Part shown: positions 53,558 through 62,090 of the stretch, piece after piece | Position numbering within the stretch: the first letter of the stretch is position 1 | How the letters are laid out: each line of letters begins with the position of its first letter | NCBI RefSeq assembly: GCF_004698125.1 | Contig: NZ_ML214297.1 | Coordinates: 1,426,001-1,490,000, forward strand | From: Halosimplex halophilum | GTDB taxonomy: Archaea > Halobacteriota > Halobacteria > Halobacteriales > Haloarculaceae | Reading direction: 5' to 3' | Length of the DNA: 64,000 bases | The notes under the pieces: model-generated | Database searches by the model: none | What the model saw: only the letters and a program-made list of their open reading frames with translations | Told to the model about the DNA's origin: nothing | Translations under genes and position numbers: made by a program

Positions 53558-54280
53558 ATGCAGAGGCCGTGGGACGACTGGGACCACATCCTGAAGGTCG
53601 ACCCGGACAAGGAGCTGGTCGACGGGGAGACGTACGCCGACGTCGTCACCTGTGGCACGGACGCCATCGAGGTGGGCGGCACGACGGGCGTCACCGAGGA
53701 GAAGATGGCCGACGTGGTCGAGGCCTGCGCCGAGTACGACGTGCCGCTGTACGTCGAGCCGTCGAACCCCGCCAACGTCGTCCACCGCGGCGGCGTCGAC
53801 GGCTACCTCGTGCCCGCGGTCCTCAACGCCGGCGACATCGCCTGGCTCTCCGGCGTCCACAAGGAGTGGGTCCGCATCGACGACGACATCGACTGGGCGC
53901 GCACCTTCACCGAGGGGTACATCGTCCTCAACCCCGACTCCGCCGCCGCCAAGCTCACCCAGTCCGACTGCGACCTCGACCCCGAGGACGTGGCCGCCTA
54001 CGCCGAGGTCGGCGAGCGGATGCTCGGCCAGGAGATCGTCTACGCCGAGTACTCCGGCACCTTCGGCGACCCCGAGGTCGTCGCCGCCGCCGCCGACGCG
54101 CTGGAGGAGGCCACCCTCTTCTACGGCGGGGGCATCCACGACTACGAGTCGGCCAACACGATGGCCGAACACGCCGACACGGTCGTCGTCGGCGACCTCG
54201 TCCACGACGAGGGCGTCGACGCCGTCGCCGAGACCGTCGAGGGCGCCAAAGACGCCACGCCCGCGACGCTCGGCGACTGA
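53558..54280 (+). CDS. Phosphoglycerol geranylgeranyltransferase
   Basis: A 240-residue TIM-barrel enzyme. [29 protein letters not shown], then [14 protein letters not shown] and [13 protein letters not shown] with [25 protein letters not shown] are the conserved phosphate- and prenyl-binding blocks of GGGP synthase. It joins geranylgeranyl diphosphate to sn-glycerol-1-phosphate, the first committed step in archaeal ether lipids. The start is ATG at 53558, matching relatives that begin MxxPWxxW. It appears to be a single gene. Confidence 0.94.
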   Translation: MQRPWDDWDHILKVDPDKELVDGETYADVVTCGTDAIEVGGTTGVTEEKMADVVEACAEYDVPLYVEPSNPANVVHRGGVDGYLVPAVLNAGDIAWLSGVHKEWVRIDDDIDWARTFTEGYIVLNPDSAAAKLTQSDCDLDPEDVAAYAEVGERMLGQEIVYAEYSGTFGDPEVVAAAADALEEATLFYGGGIHDYESANTMAEHADTVVVGDLVHDEGVDAVAETVEGAKDATPATLGD

Positions 54281-54692
54281 CGGCCGGTCCTCAGTCGTCC
54301 CCGCGTGTCCGCGACGTGTGAGCGGAGCGACGACTCCGCCGCTCGTCGACGGATACGGTCACCCCGATCGGTCGTCCCTCACCGATTCACAGAGCCGACT
54401 ACGGAGTTCTCGCGCAGTATCGAACGGTCCCTCCGCGAGGGGGAGTCGCCGGAGGAGGGGTCGATCTCCGCGCGCTTCTCGTCAGCGGCGCGCGCCTCCC
54501 CACGGCCACGACGACCCCGCCCGGAAGTAACGACAGTTTCACCGGAATCGTCACTGCACCGACGACCCGTCTCCGGGGTGACGGGGTGAGCGCGCCCGGA
54601 ATCCGGAGCGTAGTCCCCCGAGAGACGTGGTGGGACACCCCTGCCGAAGGGTTCATTTACGACCAGTGTTGCGTATCGGATGGTGTGATACC
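54281..54692. other. Intergenic region, nothing recognised
   Basis: 412 bases between GGGP synthase and the small acidic protein. ORFs in it are Arg/Pro/Ser-rich and without the acidic bias of the genome. A CATTTACGACC AT-rich block at 54654-54664 may be the promoter of the next gene. No repeat or RNA fold was recognised. Confidence 0.5.
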
Positions 54693-54836
54693 ATGTGCCA
54701 CGAATACACCTCGCGCGTCTGGGACCGTGAACCCGAGGACGAGGAGGCGGAGACCGACGACGAGATGCCGGGATTCGCCAACGAGGGGGGCAACGAGGAC
54801 GTGGAGGTCCTCACCGACGGCGGCGACGAATCGTAG
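54693..54836 (+). CDS. Small acidic protein
   Basis: A 47-residue protein: MCHEYTSRVWDREPEDEEAE, then TDDEMPGFANEGGNEDVE and a tail with TDGGDES. It has Cys2 and His3 followed by a very acidic stretch, and it is preceded by an AT-rich block at 54654-54664. The length and composition match a group of small haloarchaeal proteins of unknown function with an 'MCHEYxxR' start, as far as I recall. Its composition is far more acidic than the neighbouring spurious frames, which supports it as a real gene. Confidence 0.7.
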   Translation: MCHEYTSRVWDREPEDEEAETDDEMPGFANEGGNEDVEVLTDGGDES

Positions 54837-55073
54837 ACCTACCCGTTTTTTCGACGAGTGAACGAGACAGGAGGCCGGCGCGGAGCGGCGGGGCCACTCG
54901 GAGCGCAGACCCGTCGACGGCGCGGGGCGGGACCGACGGAACCGGGGGCGACAGGGCCACGCGGGACAAGCGAGGACCCAGCGGGACGCGCCGGCCGCAC
55001 CGTCCCCCGGCGGCGTGTGAGTCGCTGACCCGGAAGGGCTGTCCTTAAGTCGGGGCCACCGAAAGGCACATCC

Positions 55074-56378
55074 ATGGACGACCGCACCTACACCGCGGAC
55101 GCCGAGCCGGGCGAGACCGTCACGGTCGCCGGCTGGGTCCATGAGATCCGCGACCTCGGTGGCATCGCCTTCCTCATCCTCCGCGACCAGTCCGGGAAGA
55201 TCCAGGTCAAGTTCGAGAAAGACGAGATGGACGACGACCTCGTCGAGACCGGACTCGGGGTTCACCGCGAATCGGTCGTCGCCGTCACCGGCGACGTGGA
55301 GGAGGAGCCCCGCGCGCCCACCGGCGTCGAGATCACCCCCGACTCGCTCGACGTGGTCGCCGAGGCCGACCCCGAGCTCCCGCTCGACCCCTCCGGGAAG
55401 GTCGACGCCGACCTCTCGACGCGGCTGGACAACCGCACGCTCGACCTCCGCAAGGACGAGGTCAAGGCCATCTTCGAGATCCGAGCGGAGGTCCTCCGCT
55501 CGGTCCGCGAGGCCTTCCGGAACCTCGACGCCACGGAGATCAACACGCCGAAGATCGTCGCCACCGGCACCGAGGGCGGGACGGAACTGTTCCCGATCAC
55601 CTACTTCGGCCGCGAGGCGTTCATGAACCAGAGCCCGCAGCTGTTCAAGCAGCTGATGGTCGGCTCCGGCCTGGAGCGGGTCTTCGAGATCGGTCCGATC
55701 TTCCGCGCCGAGGAGCACAACACGCCGCGGCACCTCAACGAGGCGACCTCCATCGACTTCGAGTCGGCGTTCTACGACCACACCGAGGCGATGGACGCCT
55801 GCGAGACCGTCGTGACGGCCGCCTACGAGGGCGTCGCCGAGAACTGCGCCGAGCAGCTCGAGACCCTGGACCTGGCCGACGAGTTCGAGGCGCCCGACGG
55901 CGAGTTCCCGCGGCTCACCTACGAGGAGGCCATCGAGCGGATCAACGCCACGGGCGAGCTCGACGAGCAGCTCGTCTGGGGCGACGACCTCCCCACGGAG
56001 GGCGAGCACGCGCTCGGCCAGGACGTGGGCGAGCACTACTTCATCACCGACTGGCCCAGCGAGATCAAGCCGTTCTACATCAAGGACCACGACGACGACG
56101 AGCAGCTGTCGACGGGCTTCGACATGATGCACCCGACGATGGAGCTCGTCTCGGGCGGCCAGCGCGAACACCGCTACGACCACCTCGTCGAAGGGTTCGA
56201 ACAGCAGGGGCTCGACCCCGAGCAGTTCGACTACTACACCAAGATGTTCAAGTACGGGATGCCGCCCCACGCCGGCTGGGGCCTCGGCGGCGAGCGGCTG
56301 GTCATGACGATGCTCGGGCTGGGCAACATCCGCGAGGCAGTCCTCTTCCCGCGAGATCGCCAGCGGCTCTCCCCGTAG
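55074..56378 (+). CDS. aspS: Aspartyl-tRNA synthetase, probably non-discriminating
   Basis: A 434-residue archaeal AspRS: OB-fold anticodon-binding domain (residues 1 to about 105), then a class II core with motif 2 [16 protein letters not shown] and motif 3 [18 protein letters not shown]. His23 (in GWVHE) and Pro82 (in PRAPTG) occupy the two positions that are Trp26 and Lys85 in the tRNA(Asp)-specific T. kodakarensis enzyme; archaeal non-discriminating AspRSs carry His and Pro there. It should therefore also charge tRNA(Asn) with Asp, needing GatB-type amidation. gatB is at 42870. The start is ATG at 55074. Confidence 0.95.
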   Translation: MDDRTYTADAEPGETVTVAGWVHEIRDLGGIAFLILRDQSGKIQVKFEKDEMDDDLVETGLGVHRESVVAVTGDVEEEPRAPTGVEITPDSLDVVAEADPELPLDPSGKVDADLSTRLDNRTLDLRKDEVKAIFEIRAEVLRSVREAFRNLDATEINTPKIVATGTEGGTELFPITYFGREAFMNQSPQLFKQLMVGSGLERVFEIGPIFRAEEHNTPRHLNEATSIDFESAFYDHTEAMDACETVVTAAYEGVAENCAEQLETLDLADEFEAPDGEFPRLTYEEAIERINATGELDEQLVWGDDLPTEGEHALGQDVGEHYFITDWPSEIKPFYIKDHDDDEQLSTGFDMMHPTMELVSGGQREHRYDHLVEGFEQQGLDPEQFDYYTKMFKYGMPPHAGWGLGGERLVMTMLGLGNIREAVLFPRDRQRLSP

Positions 56379-56482
56379 CGTCGCTCGATCTCGCCGCGGT
56401 CCGCGACAGGCGGCGTCTGTCGCCGTAGACGAACCGCGACGTTGGCGCAAACGCTTTTCAGGGGCAGTCACGAAGCGAGGCC

Positions 56483-57103
56483 GTGGAGTGGACGGCCTAC
56501 ACGTTCGAGTGCGCGGACGGGGCGACCCGCGAGTCGCTGGTCGCGTGGTTCGACGACCACCACCCGGTCGACGTGCCGGACGACGACTGCGTCCACGGCG
56601 ACCTGGTCGACGGCGACGGGGCCGAGCGGGCGGTCGACCTGGCGTGGGTCGCCGAGTACTGCTACGCCCTCGTGAACGAGCCGGTGCCCGGCCTGCTCGT
56701 CGAGAGCGCCGACCTGTGGGAGCGGGCGGCGGTCGGCACGTTCGACTCGGAGACCGAGACCTGCACGGAGGCGGTGCTCTACCGGTCGGACGGCGAGGAC
56801 GGCCCCGAAGAGATAGCCCGGTACGAAGGTGAGGCGGGACTCGCGGGCCAGGACATGCTCTACCGGTTCGCGATGGCCCACCGGTTTCGCTTCCGGGCGT
56901 TCGCCCACGCGCCGCCGGCGCCGATGCTCACCGAGCTGTTCGGCGCGTTCGACGCCGTCGCCGGCATGGGCTGGGGCAGCGACCTGCTGGCGGAGTTCGA
57001 GCGCGAGACGGGCGTCGAGCCCACCGCCCGCGGCGTCGAATTCCTCGAAGACGACCCCGTGCTCGACGACGGCGAGTTCTACGAGGCCGCCGAAGAGGGC
57101 TGA
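56483..57103 (+). CDS. Hypothetical acidic protein
   Basis: A 206-residue soluble acidic protein from GTG at 56483. It contains FECADGATRESLVAWFDDHHP near the start and a central FAMAHRFRFRAFAHAPPAP, then a helical part near AGMGWGSDLLAEFERETGV. It has no membrane segment, signal or recognisable catalytic motif. It is convergent with the halorhodopsin gene. I cannot assign it to a family. Confidence 0.7.
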   Translation: MEWTAYTFECADGATRESLVAWFDDHHPVDVPDDDCVHGDLVDGDGAERAVDLAWVAEYCYALVNEPVPGLLVESADLWERAAVGTFDSETETCTEAVLYRSDGEDGPEEIARYEGEAGLAGQDMLYRFAMAHRFRFRAFAHAPPAPMLTELFGAFDAVAGMGWGSDLLAEFERETGVEPTARGVEFLEDDPVLDDGEFYEAAEEG

Positions 57104-57155
57104 GAACGGAGCGCGGGGGCGACGGACCCCGACGGGTCCCGGCGGACCCAGCGGG

Positions 57156-57992
57156 TCAGTCGTCGTCGACGGCCGCGGCGCCGCTCGCCGTGTCGGTCCC
57201 GAGGCCGGCGGTCTCGACCACGTCCTGGTTGGCGGCGACCCACCGCAGCAGCAGGAACGCGAAGACGTACTTCGCGCCGATGTCGAGCGCGGAGTAGCCC
57301 CAGGAGGTGAGCCCGACCGACTCGACCAGCGCCAGCCCCTCGACGCCGACCGCCCAGATGACCGGGTAGCCGAGCCACAGCACGACCGTCAGCGCGCGCA
57401 GCGTCCCGAATATCTCGTCGGTGCCCGCCGCCGTCGCCGACCGGGGCCACTCGACGAGGACGGCGTACAGGACCACGACGAAGAAGGCGCAGCTGATGCC
57501 GTAGAACGCCCACCGGAGCCCGTACGAGGAGGTGACCAGCGCGGCGGCCAGCCCGGTGACGCACATCCCGACGTCCGCCGCGACGACCGTGAACAGGCTC
57601 CCGAGGTCCACGTCCGCCAGCAGCCCCAGCGCCAGCAGGATCATCGGCGTCGACAGCGTCCACGTCAGATAGCGACCCCACTGGCTCAGCACCTCCTCGC
57701 CGGCCAGCGCGTGGCCGGGCGGCATCTCGACCAGCCCGACTGTCAGCCCCGAGACCAGCGCCGTGTAGCTCGATATCGAGACCAGCGGGATCAGCAGCGT
57801 CGCCCCCCAGATGAGCTTCGCGCGCGTCCCCTCGACGTTCCGGCCCATGTACACGAAGAGCAGTATCGACAGCCCCGCCAGCGCGATGTTCGCCCACAGC
57901 GACGACGACAGCAGCAGGTCGTTGTTGATCCGCTGGAACACCTCGGCCTGGGAGGCCTGCAGCGCCGGACCCCCCTGGATGGATGGGAACAT
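57156..57992 (-). CDS. hop: Halorhodopsin (light-driven chloride pump)
   Basis: A 278-residue seven-helix retinal protein. Compared with H. salinarum halorhodopsin all key residues fit with an offset of one: Arg107, Thr110 and Ser114 in WGRYLTWTLSTPMILLALG (the bacteriorhodopsin proton acceptor Asp85 is replaced by Thr110), Ala121 at the Asp96 position, Asp237 and the retinal lysine Lys241 in LDIGAKYVFAF. It pumps chloride inward under yellow light. The start is the ATG at 57992. An activator-like site lies about 40 bases upstream. No retinal biosynthesis gene is adjacent. Confidence 0.96.
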   Translation of the reverse strand: MFPSIQGGPALQASQAEVFQRINNDLLLSSSLWANIALAGLSILLFVYMGRNVEGTRAKLIWGATLLIPLVSISSYTALVSGLTVGLVEMPPGHALAGEEVLSQWGRYLTWTLSTPMILLALGLLADVDLGSLFTVVAADVGMCVTGLAAALVTSSYGLRWAFYGISCAFFVVVLYAVLVEWPRSATAAGTDEIFGTLRALTVVLWLGYPVIWAVGVEGLALVESVGLTSWGYSALDIGAKYVFAFLLLRWVAANQDVVETAGLGTDTASGAAAVDDD

Positions 57993-58031
57993 ACGCGTCG
58001 ACGTTGGCCCTCCATGAGGGAGAACACCATG

Positions 58032-58047
58032 CCAAACTATGCAGGGT
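58032..58047 (-). promoter_or_regulatory. Bop-like upstream activator site of hop
   Basis: On the minus strand ACCCTGCATAGTTTGG lies about 40 bases before the hop ATG. It fits the published bop-type UAS consensus (ACC.NACTAG TTNGG) with one extra base and CATAG in place of ACTAG. In H. salinarum Bat acts at this site. Consensus recalled, not searched. Confidence 0.55.
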
Positions 58048-58146
58048 CGGGAGCCCGCGGACCGACGACCGACCCCACGGCCCGATTCCGATCCGTTGCC
58101 GGCCGTCCGGCTCCGGACGGACACGCCGTTCGCCGCCGCGGAGTAA

Positions 58147-58184
58147 CTAATCCCCGACCGCGCCGACCGCCTGCGACCGCATCT
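58147..58184 (-). repeat. Duplicated 3' end of the PIN gene
   Basis: A 38-base stretch that matches 58334-58371 at 35 of 38 positions, including the last ten codons and stop of the adjacent PIN gene; read in frame it gives MRSQAVGAVGD and a stop, against MRSQAVGAVGE. The copies are 187 bases apart in the same orientation. Confidence 0.75.
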
Positions 58185-58333
58185 GCGCCCATCTTTTTCC
58201 AGCGGGGGTTTCCTCAGTCGCGCCGCTCCCTGCGGGAACCCCCGCGGCAAAAACACGGGTGAAAAAGCGGGACCTCACTGCGTTCGGCCCCGCGAACCGC
58301 TCGCTTCGATCGCGGATGCTCCGGTTCGTAGTC

Positions 58334-58849
58334 CTACTCCCCGACCGCGCCGACAGCCTGCGAACGCATCTCGCCGGTCATCTGGATCCCGTTGGCGTCG
58401 ATGCGGCGGACGATCCGGCGGGCCTGCGACCGGGCGAGGTACTTGTCCTCGGCGGCGGCGCGGGCGACGACGCCGAAACTGCTGGTGACGGCGCCGCCGA
58501 GTCCCTCGGCCATGCGGCGGACGCGGCGGTCCTCGGAGACGACGGCGACGGCGTGGCGGTCGTTCGGGTCGGCGTGGGCGACGACGCCGGCGAGCATCGC
58601 CGCCTCGTGGGTGCCCTCCTCGATGCCGACGACCTCGACGGCCCGCTCGTAGGCCGTGTCGGGGACCGCCGTCGACACGTCGGTCTCGTCGAGAAAGCCC
58701 TCCAGCGCGCTGCGGGCGGGCTCGGTCGTCACCTGCCGTTCGACCACTTCGGGGACGACGAGCCGGCCGTCGAAGCTCTCCAGCAGGTCCAGCTCGCCCA
58801 CCTGGCCGAGCGCGTACAGCGTCGTCGGGCCGACGTAGATGCGGGTCAC
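58334..58849 (-). CDS. PIN-domain protein of a UPF0175 pair
   Basis: A 171-residue protein from GTG at 58849. The first block VTRIYVGPTTLYALGQVGELDLL and LVVPEVVERQV, then GIEEGTHEAAMLAGVVAHAD and AVVSEDRRVRRMAEGLG match the DUF3368/PIN type paired with UPF0175 antitoxins. The usual first active-site Asp is replaced by Gly7 in YVGPTTL. A C-terminal extension ends MTGEMRSQAVGAVGE. The start overlaps the antitoxin-like gene by four bases (GTGA). The missing Asp may mean it is not an active nuclease. Confidence 0.8.
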   Translation of the reverse strand: MTRIYVGPTTLYALGQVGELDLLESFDGRLVVPEVVERQVTTEPARSALEGFLDETDVSTAVPDTAYERAVEVVGIEEGTHEAAMLAGVVAHADPNDRHAVAVVSEDRRVRRMAEGLGGAVTSSFGVVARAAAEDKYLARSQARRIVRRIDANGIQMTGEMRSQAVGAVGE

Positions 58850-59148
58850 AGCTGCTGGGCGGTGTAGGCGTCGTCGCTCAGGTCCTCGGCGGCCAGCTGG
58901 GTGGTGAGGTTGCGCTCGTGGGCGATCTCCAGCCACTCGCCCAGCGAGACGCCCGCGATCCGGGCGGCCTCGGCGACCGAGGCGTCGCCGGACTGGTAGC
59001 GCTCGACCGCGCGGCGGACGCGCAGCTCGGCCAGTCCCTCCCGCAGGGCCTTCCGGATCGTCGTCGACCGGTCCTCGTCGAGCAGTTCGGCGACCGCGTC
59101 CAGTTCCTCCTTCTCCTCGCTCGGGAGGCGCGCGCTGACTGACGGCAT
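58846..59148 (-). CDS. UPF0175 family protein (antitoxin-like)
   Basis: A 100-residue protein from ATG at 59148. RLPSEEKEELDAVAELLDEDRSTTIRKALREGLAELR is a ribbon-helix-helix-like part, and EAARIAGVSLGEWLEIAHERNL is the UPF0175 core, usually a small helical antitoxin or DNA-binding protein. An upstream in-frame start at 59178 exists but the TATA box favours 59148. It precedes and overlaps the PIN gene, the normal toxin-antitoxin order. AT-rich GTATACAATA lies about 23 bases upstream. Confidence 0.85.
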   Translation of the reverse strand: MPSVSARLPSEEKEELDAVAELLDEDRSTTIRKALREGLAELRVRRAVERYQSGDASVAEAARIAGVSLGEWLEIAHERNLTTQLAAEDLSDDAYTAQQL

Positions 59149-59171
59149 ACTCGATACGATGTCCCCCACCG

Positions 59172-59180
59172 TATACAATA
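59172..59180 (-). promoter_or_regulatory. TATA box of the UPF0175-PIN operon
   Basis: TATTGTATA on the minus strand is centred about 27 bases before the ATG at 59148, an ideal spacing for a leaderless archaeal message. It also contains the short palindrome TATA-type GTATAC, which an autoregulating antitoxin could bind. Confidence 0.5.
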
Positions 59181-59303
59181 ACTCTGTGGGTCGCCGCCGT
59201 CGCTCCCGGCGCCGACGCCGGTCGCGGTCGCCCGCCGCGTGCCGCCCGTCTCTCGCCGACCGTGTCGAGGAAAATACAAATGCGGGGCCGCCGTCGATCC
59301 GGT

Positions 59304-59822
59304 ATGGCCGCGGAATCGACCACGGACGCCGACGAGGAGGAGAGCCCGCTCGTCGGCGTCGCGACCGGCGCCGTCACGTTCCTGACGCTCGGCGTCGCCT
59401 TCTCGCTCATGTTCCTGGGCGTCGACTACTTCTGGGTGGCCTTCCCGGTGGGGTTCGGCGGCGGGATGCCGCTGGCGGTCGCGCTGGCGAAGTACTACGA
59501 GTCCAGCCGCGACCGGGAACGAGAACGCGAACACGAGCGCGGACGCGGTGACCGGAGCCGCGACGACGGGACCGACGACGCGCTGGCGGAACTGCGGGCG
59601 CGCTACGCCGCCGGCGAGATCGACGACGCGGAGTTCGAACGGCGCGTCGAGCGCCTGCTGGAGACCGAGTCGATCGACGACGCCGAGACGTTCCTCGCCG
59701 GCGAGACGGCCGACGACCGCGAGGGCGACCGGGCTGACGGACGCGACCGGACCGACGAACGCGACCGGACCGACGAACGCGAACCCGGCCACGAACGCGA
59801 CCGCGAGCCGGACAGGGCCTGA
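59304..59822 (+). CDS. Membrane protein with SHOCT domain
   Basis: A 172-residue protein from ATG at 59304. Two hydrophobic segments (about 15-38 and 40-62) are followed by a strongly charged Arg/Glu linker and a SHOCT domain: DALAELRARYAAGEIDDAEFERRVERLL. The C-terminal 50 residues are DR/ER repeats, including RDRTDERDRTDE. SHOCT is a short oligomerisation domain found near membrane helices in many archaeal and bacterial proteins. The role is unknown. An earlier in-frame start at 59262 is basic and less likely. Confidence 0.88.
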   Translation: MAAESTTDADEEESPLVGVATGAVTFLTLGVAFSLMFLGVDYFWVAFPVGFGGGMPLAVALAKYYESSRDREREREHERGRGDRSRDDGTDDALAELRARYAAGEIDDAEFERRVERLLETESIDDAETFLAGETADDREGDRADGRDRTDERDRTDEREPGHERDREPDRA

Positions 59823-59885
59823 GTCGGCCCCGTCGCGGCGGCCCGAGGGCGAAACGCATTACCGGCGCCGCACCGACGGGCGAGT

Positions 59886-60743
59886 ATGACAGCGGTGGCA
59901 CGGGCGTTCGTCCCCGGGCACGTGACGGGCTTTTTCACCGTCGACCCGGACGACGACCCGACGAAGGCGGGGTCGCGCGGCGCGGGGCTGGCGCTCTCGG
60001 AGGGCGTGACCGTGACGGTGCGACGCGCCGACGCGACCGAGGTGACGCTGAACGGCGAGACCGTCGAGGTGGAGGCGGTCGAGCGCGTCCTCGCGGCGTT
60101 AGAGGCGACCGTCGCGGTCCGCGGGGTGACGGACCTGCCGGTCGGGTCGGGCTTCGGCGTCTCCGGCGCGATGGCGCTGGGGGCGGCGCTGGCGACGAAC
60201 GACCTGCTCGACCGGCGGCTCTCGACGTACGAACTCGCGACGGTCGCCCACGGCGCGGAGGTCCAGGCCGGGACCGGCCTGGGCGACGTGGTCGGGCAGC
60301 TCCACGGCGGCGCCCCCGTCCGGCTGGAGCCGGGGAGCCCCCAGCACAACCGGATGGACGCGGTGCCGGCCCGCTCGCGCGTCGAGTTCCAGACGTTCGG
60401 CGAGCTGTCGACGAGCGAGGTGATCGGCGGCGACACCGAGGCCATCTCGGCGGCGGGCGAGCGGGCGCTCTCGCGGCTCGTCGAGGAGCCGACGCTGGGG
60501 CGGTTCATGGCGGCCTCCCGGCAGTTCGCCCGCGAGGCCGAACTGCTCCCCGACCGGGTGTACGAGGTGGTGACCGACGTGGCCGAGGCGGGCGGCGAGG
60601 CGACGATGGGGATGCTCGGACGGACGGTCGTGGCGCTGGACACCGGGCTGACGGACGCGGGCTACGACCCGACGGTCTGCCGGATCGACCCGACGGGTGC
60701 GACGCTGCTCGACCCGCCCGCCGAGCGGTCGCTCCCGGAGTAG
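59886..60743 (+). CDS. Pantoate kinase
   Basis: A 285-residue GHMP-superfamily kinase. The N-terminal AFVPGHVTGFFTV and the phosphate loop PVGSGFGVSGAMALGAAL (residues 85-102) match archaeal pantoate kinase; GTGLGDVVGQLHGGAP is the second conserved block. It phosphorylates pantoate, the archaeal replacement for the pantothenate kinase route. The phosphopantothenate synthetase gene lies at 62091, two genes away, on the same strand. The beta-alanine source is probably the MfnA-type decarboxylase at 23764. Confidence 0.9.
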   Translation: MTAVARAFVPGHVTGFFTVDPDDDPTKAGSRGAGLALSEGVTVTVRRADATEVTLNGETVEVEAVERVLAALEATVAVRGVTDLPVGSGFGVSGAMALGAALATNDLLDRRLSTYELATVAHGAEVQAGTGLGDVVGQLHGGAPVRLEPGSPQHNRMDAVPARSRVEFQTFGELSTSEVIGGDTEAISAAGERALSRLVEEPTLGRFMAASRQFAREAELLPDRVYEVVTDVAEAGGEATMGMLGRTVVALDTGLTDAGYDPTVCRIDPTGATLLDPPAERSLPE

Positions 60744-60935
60744 AGACCGCCTACTCCCCGACGGCGGCGGACCGCAGTAATCTGGTATTCGTTTTTCGTC
60801 CGTCCCGTCCCTCGTCTCCGGCGGACCGACGACGAACGCGGAAATCGGTCCGACCGTATCCCACCCCACCCCATCCGGCCTCGCGCTCCCGTCCCAACCG
60901 GGACGCGACGGCGCGGGCCCGTCCACGACCCACCC

Positions 60936-61202
60936 ATGCGAAAACGCGAGTCACTCTACCTGCACGCGCTGTTCGCGCTGGTCCGTCGCGAGTTCGAGGA
61001 GGAGCGCGAGCTCCCGGCGGGCACGTTCGACGAGTACGACGGGATGGCGGTCACGCCGACGGCGGTCCACCGCTCGAAGGGCGCACACGAGCGGGCGCTG
61101 TTCGCGCTCTCGACGGAGCTGAGCGCGGCCGCCGCGTCGGCGACAGACGACCCGGACCGCCCGCGGTTCGGCGCCGAGGGATCGAGCCAGTATGCGAGGT
61201 GA
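60936..61202 (+). CDS. UPF0058 family protein
   Basis: An 88-residue protein: MRKRESLYLHALFALVRREF, then VTPTAVHRSKGAHERALFALSTELSAAA. The spacing of the two helices and the Arg/His/Lys pattern match UPF0058, a small family in haloarchaea and a few other archaea. Members are described as metal-binding or nucleic-acid associated but untested. It lies between pantoate kinase and a Bat-like HTH gene, without an obvious promoter. Family assignment is from memory. Confidence 0.82.
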   Translation: MRKRESLYLHALFALVRREFEEERELPAGTFDEYDGMAVTPTAVHRSKGAHERALFALSTELSAAAASATDDPDRPRFGAEGSSQYAR

Positions 61203-61309
61203 CCGACGGCGCCGGGCTTCGACCCCGGCGGCCCCGGCACCCCCGGGGTCCCCGGTCACCCCGAACGACACAAGGTACTTTCCGCCGCACCTGTGGAGTG
61301 GTTGGTAGG

Positions 61310-62026
61310 ATGGCGCCGACAGCCGACCAGCCGACCGAGCTCGAGTTCCGGGTGACCAGCGCCGAGTACCCGTTCGTCAGCGGGTCGGAGCGCGGTTCCT
61401 GTCGGTGGGTCCTCCGGGAGCTGTTGCCCCGCTCGGACGGCGAGTACCTGGAGTTTTTCGAGGTGCGCGACGCCTCGCCCGCGACCGTCGAGCGGATCGC
61501 CGAGACCGAGCCCGTCGAGGAGCGGCTGGTCGACCGCTACACCGACAACGGGGTCGTGGTCTGTCACGTCGAGGAACCCCGCGAGTGCGTCGCGACGACG
61601 CTGGCCGACGAGGCGGCGTTCCTCCGCGACCTCTGGGCCGAGGACGGGGACGGCCGCGTCGTCGCCGAGGTCCTCCCTTCGCGCGACGCCGGAACCGTCG
61701 TCGACGCCCTGCTGGAGCAACACCCGGCGGTCGAACTGGTCGCCAAGCGCGACCGTCCACAGGACGGACCGCTCTTTCTCCGGCACAAGGTCCAGGACGT
61801 GCTCGCCAGAGAGCTCACCGACCGCCAGCTGGAGGTGCTGGTGACCGCCTACCGGGTCGGCTACTTCGAGCGGCCCCGCGAGACGACCGGCGCCGAGGTC
61901 GCCGCGGAGCTGGACATCTCGCCGTCGACGTTCTCCCAGCACCTCCGGGCCGCCCAGCGCAAGCTCCTCGGCGCCCTCTTCGAGGAGTGCGGTCCGGCCA
62001 CCGGCCACCGGATCGACGTGGAGTAG
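61310..62026 (+). CDS. Bat-type HTH regulator
   Basis: A 238-residue protein. The first 170 residues (YPFVSGSERGSCRWVLRELL onwards) form a BAT-like sensing domain as in many haloarchaeal HTH_10 proteins. The last 60, beginning LTDRQLEVLVTAYRVGYFERP and containing VAAELDISPSTFSQHLRAAQRKLL, are the HTH_10 (bacterio-opsin activator) DNA-binding domain. The start is ATG at 61310. It sits between the two CoA-pathway genes on the same strand; a regulatory link is possible but unproven. It shares this HTH type with the protein at 2959-5634. Confidence 0.9.
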   Translation: MAPTADQPTELEFRVTSAEYPFVSGSERGSCRWVLRELLPRSDGEYLEFFEVRDASPATVERIAETEPVEERLVDRYTDNGVVVCHVEEPRECVATTLADEAAFLRDLWAEDGDGRVVAEVLPSRDAGTVVDALLEQHPAVELVAKRDRPQDGPLFLRHKVQDVLARELTDRQLEVLVTAYRVGYFERPRETTGAEVAAELDISPSTFSQHLRAAQRKLLGALFEECGPATGHRIDVE

Positions 62027-62090
62027 CCGGTCCCGCGTCGATACGACCGAAAACGTCGGCTTTTCGGCGCTCGCCCGCGAGCGTCCGGGC

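Larger units (their letters stand above)
57993..58333. other. Intergenic region between hop and the PIN gene
   Basis: 341 bases. It holds the hop activator-like site (58032-58047), a duplicated tail of the PIN gene (58147-58184) and a hairpin GCGGGGGTT / AACCCCCGC at about 58203-58253. No intact ORF is present. Confidence 0.7.

Noticed and set aside
54399-54656. An 85-residue minus-strand frame before the small acidic gene
   Set aside because: Its product is basic and Pro/Arg-rich, contrary to the proteome, and no promoter or ribosome site is near.
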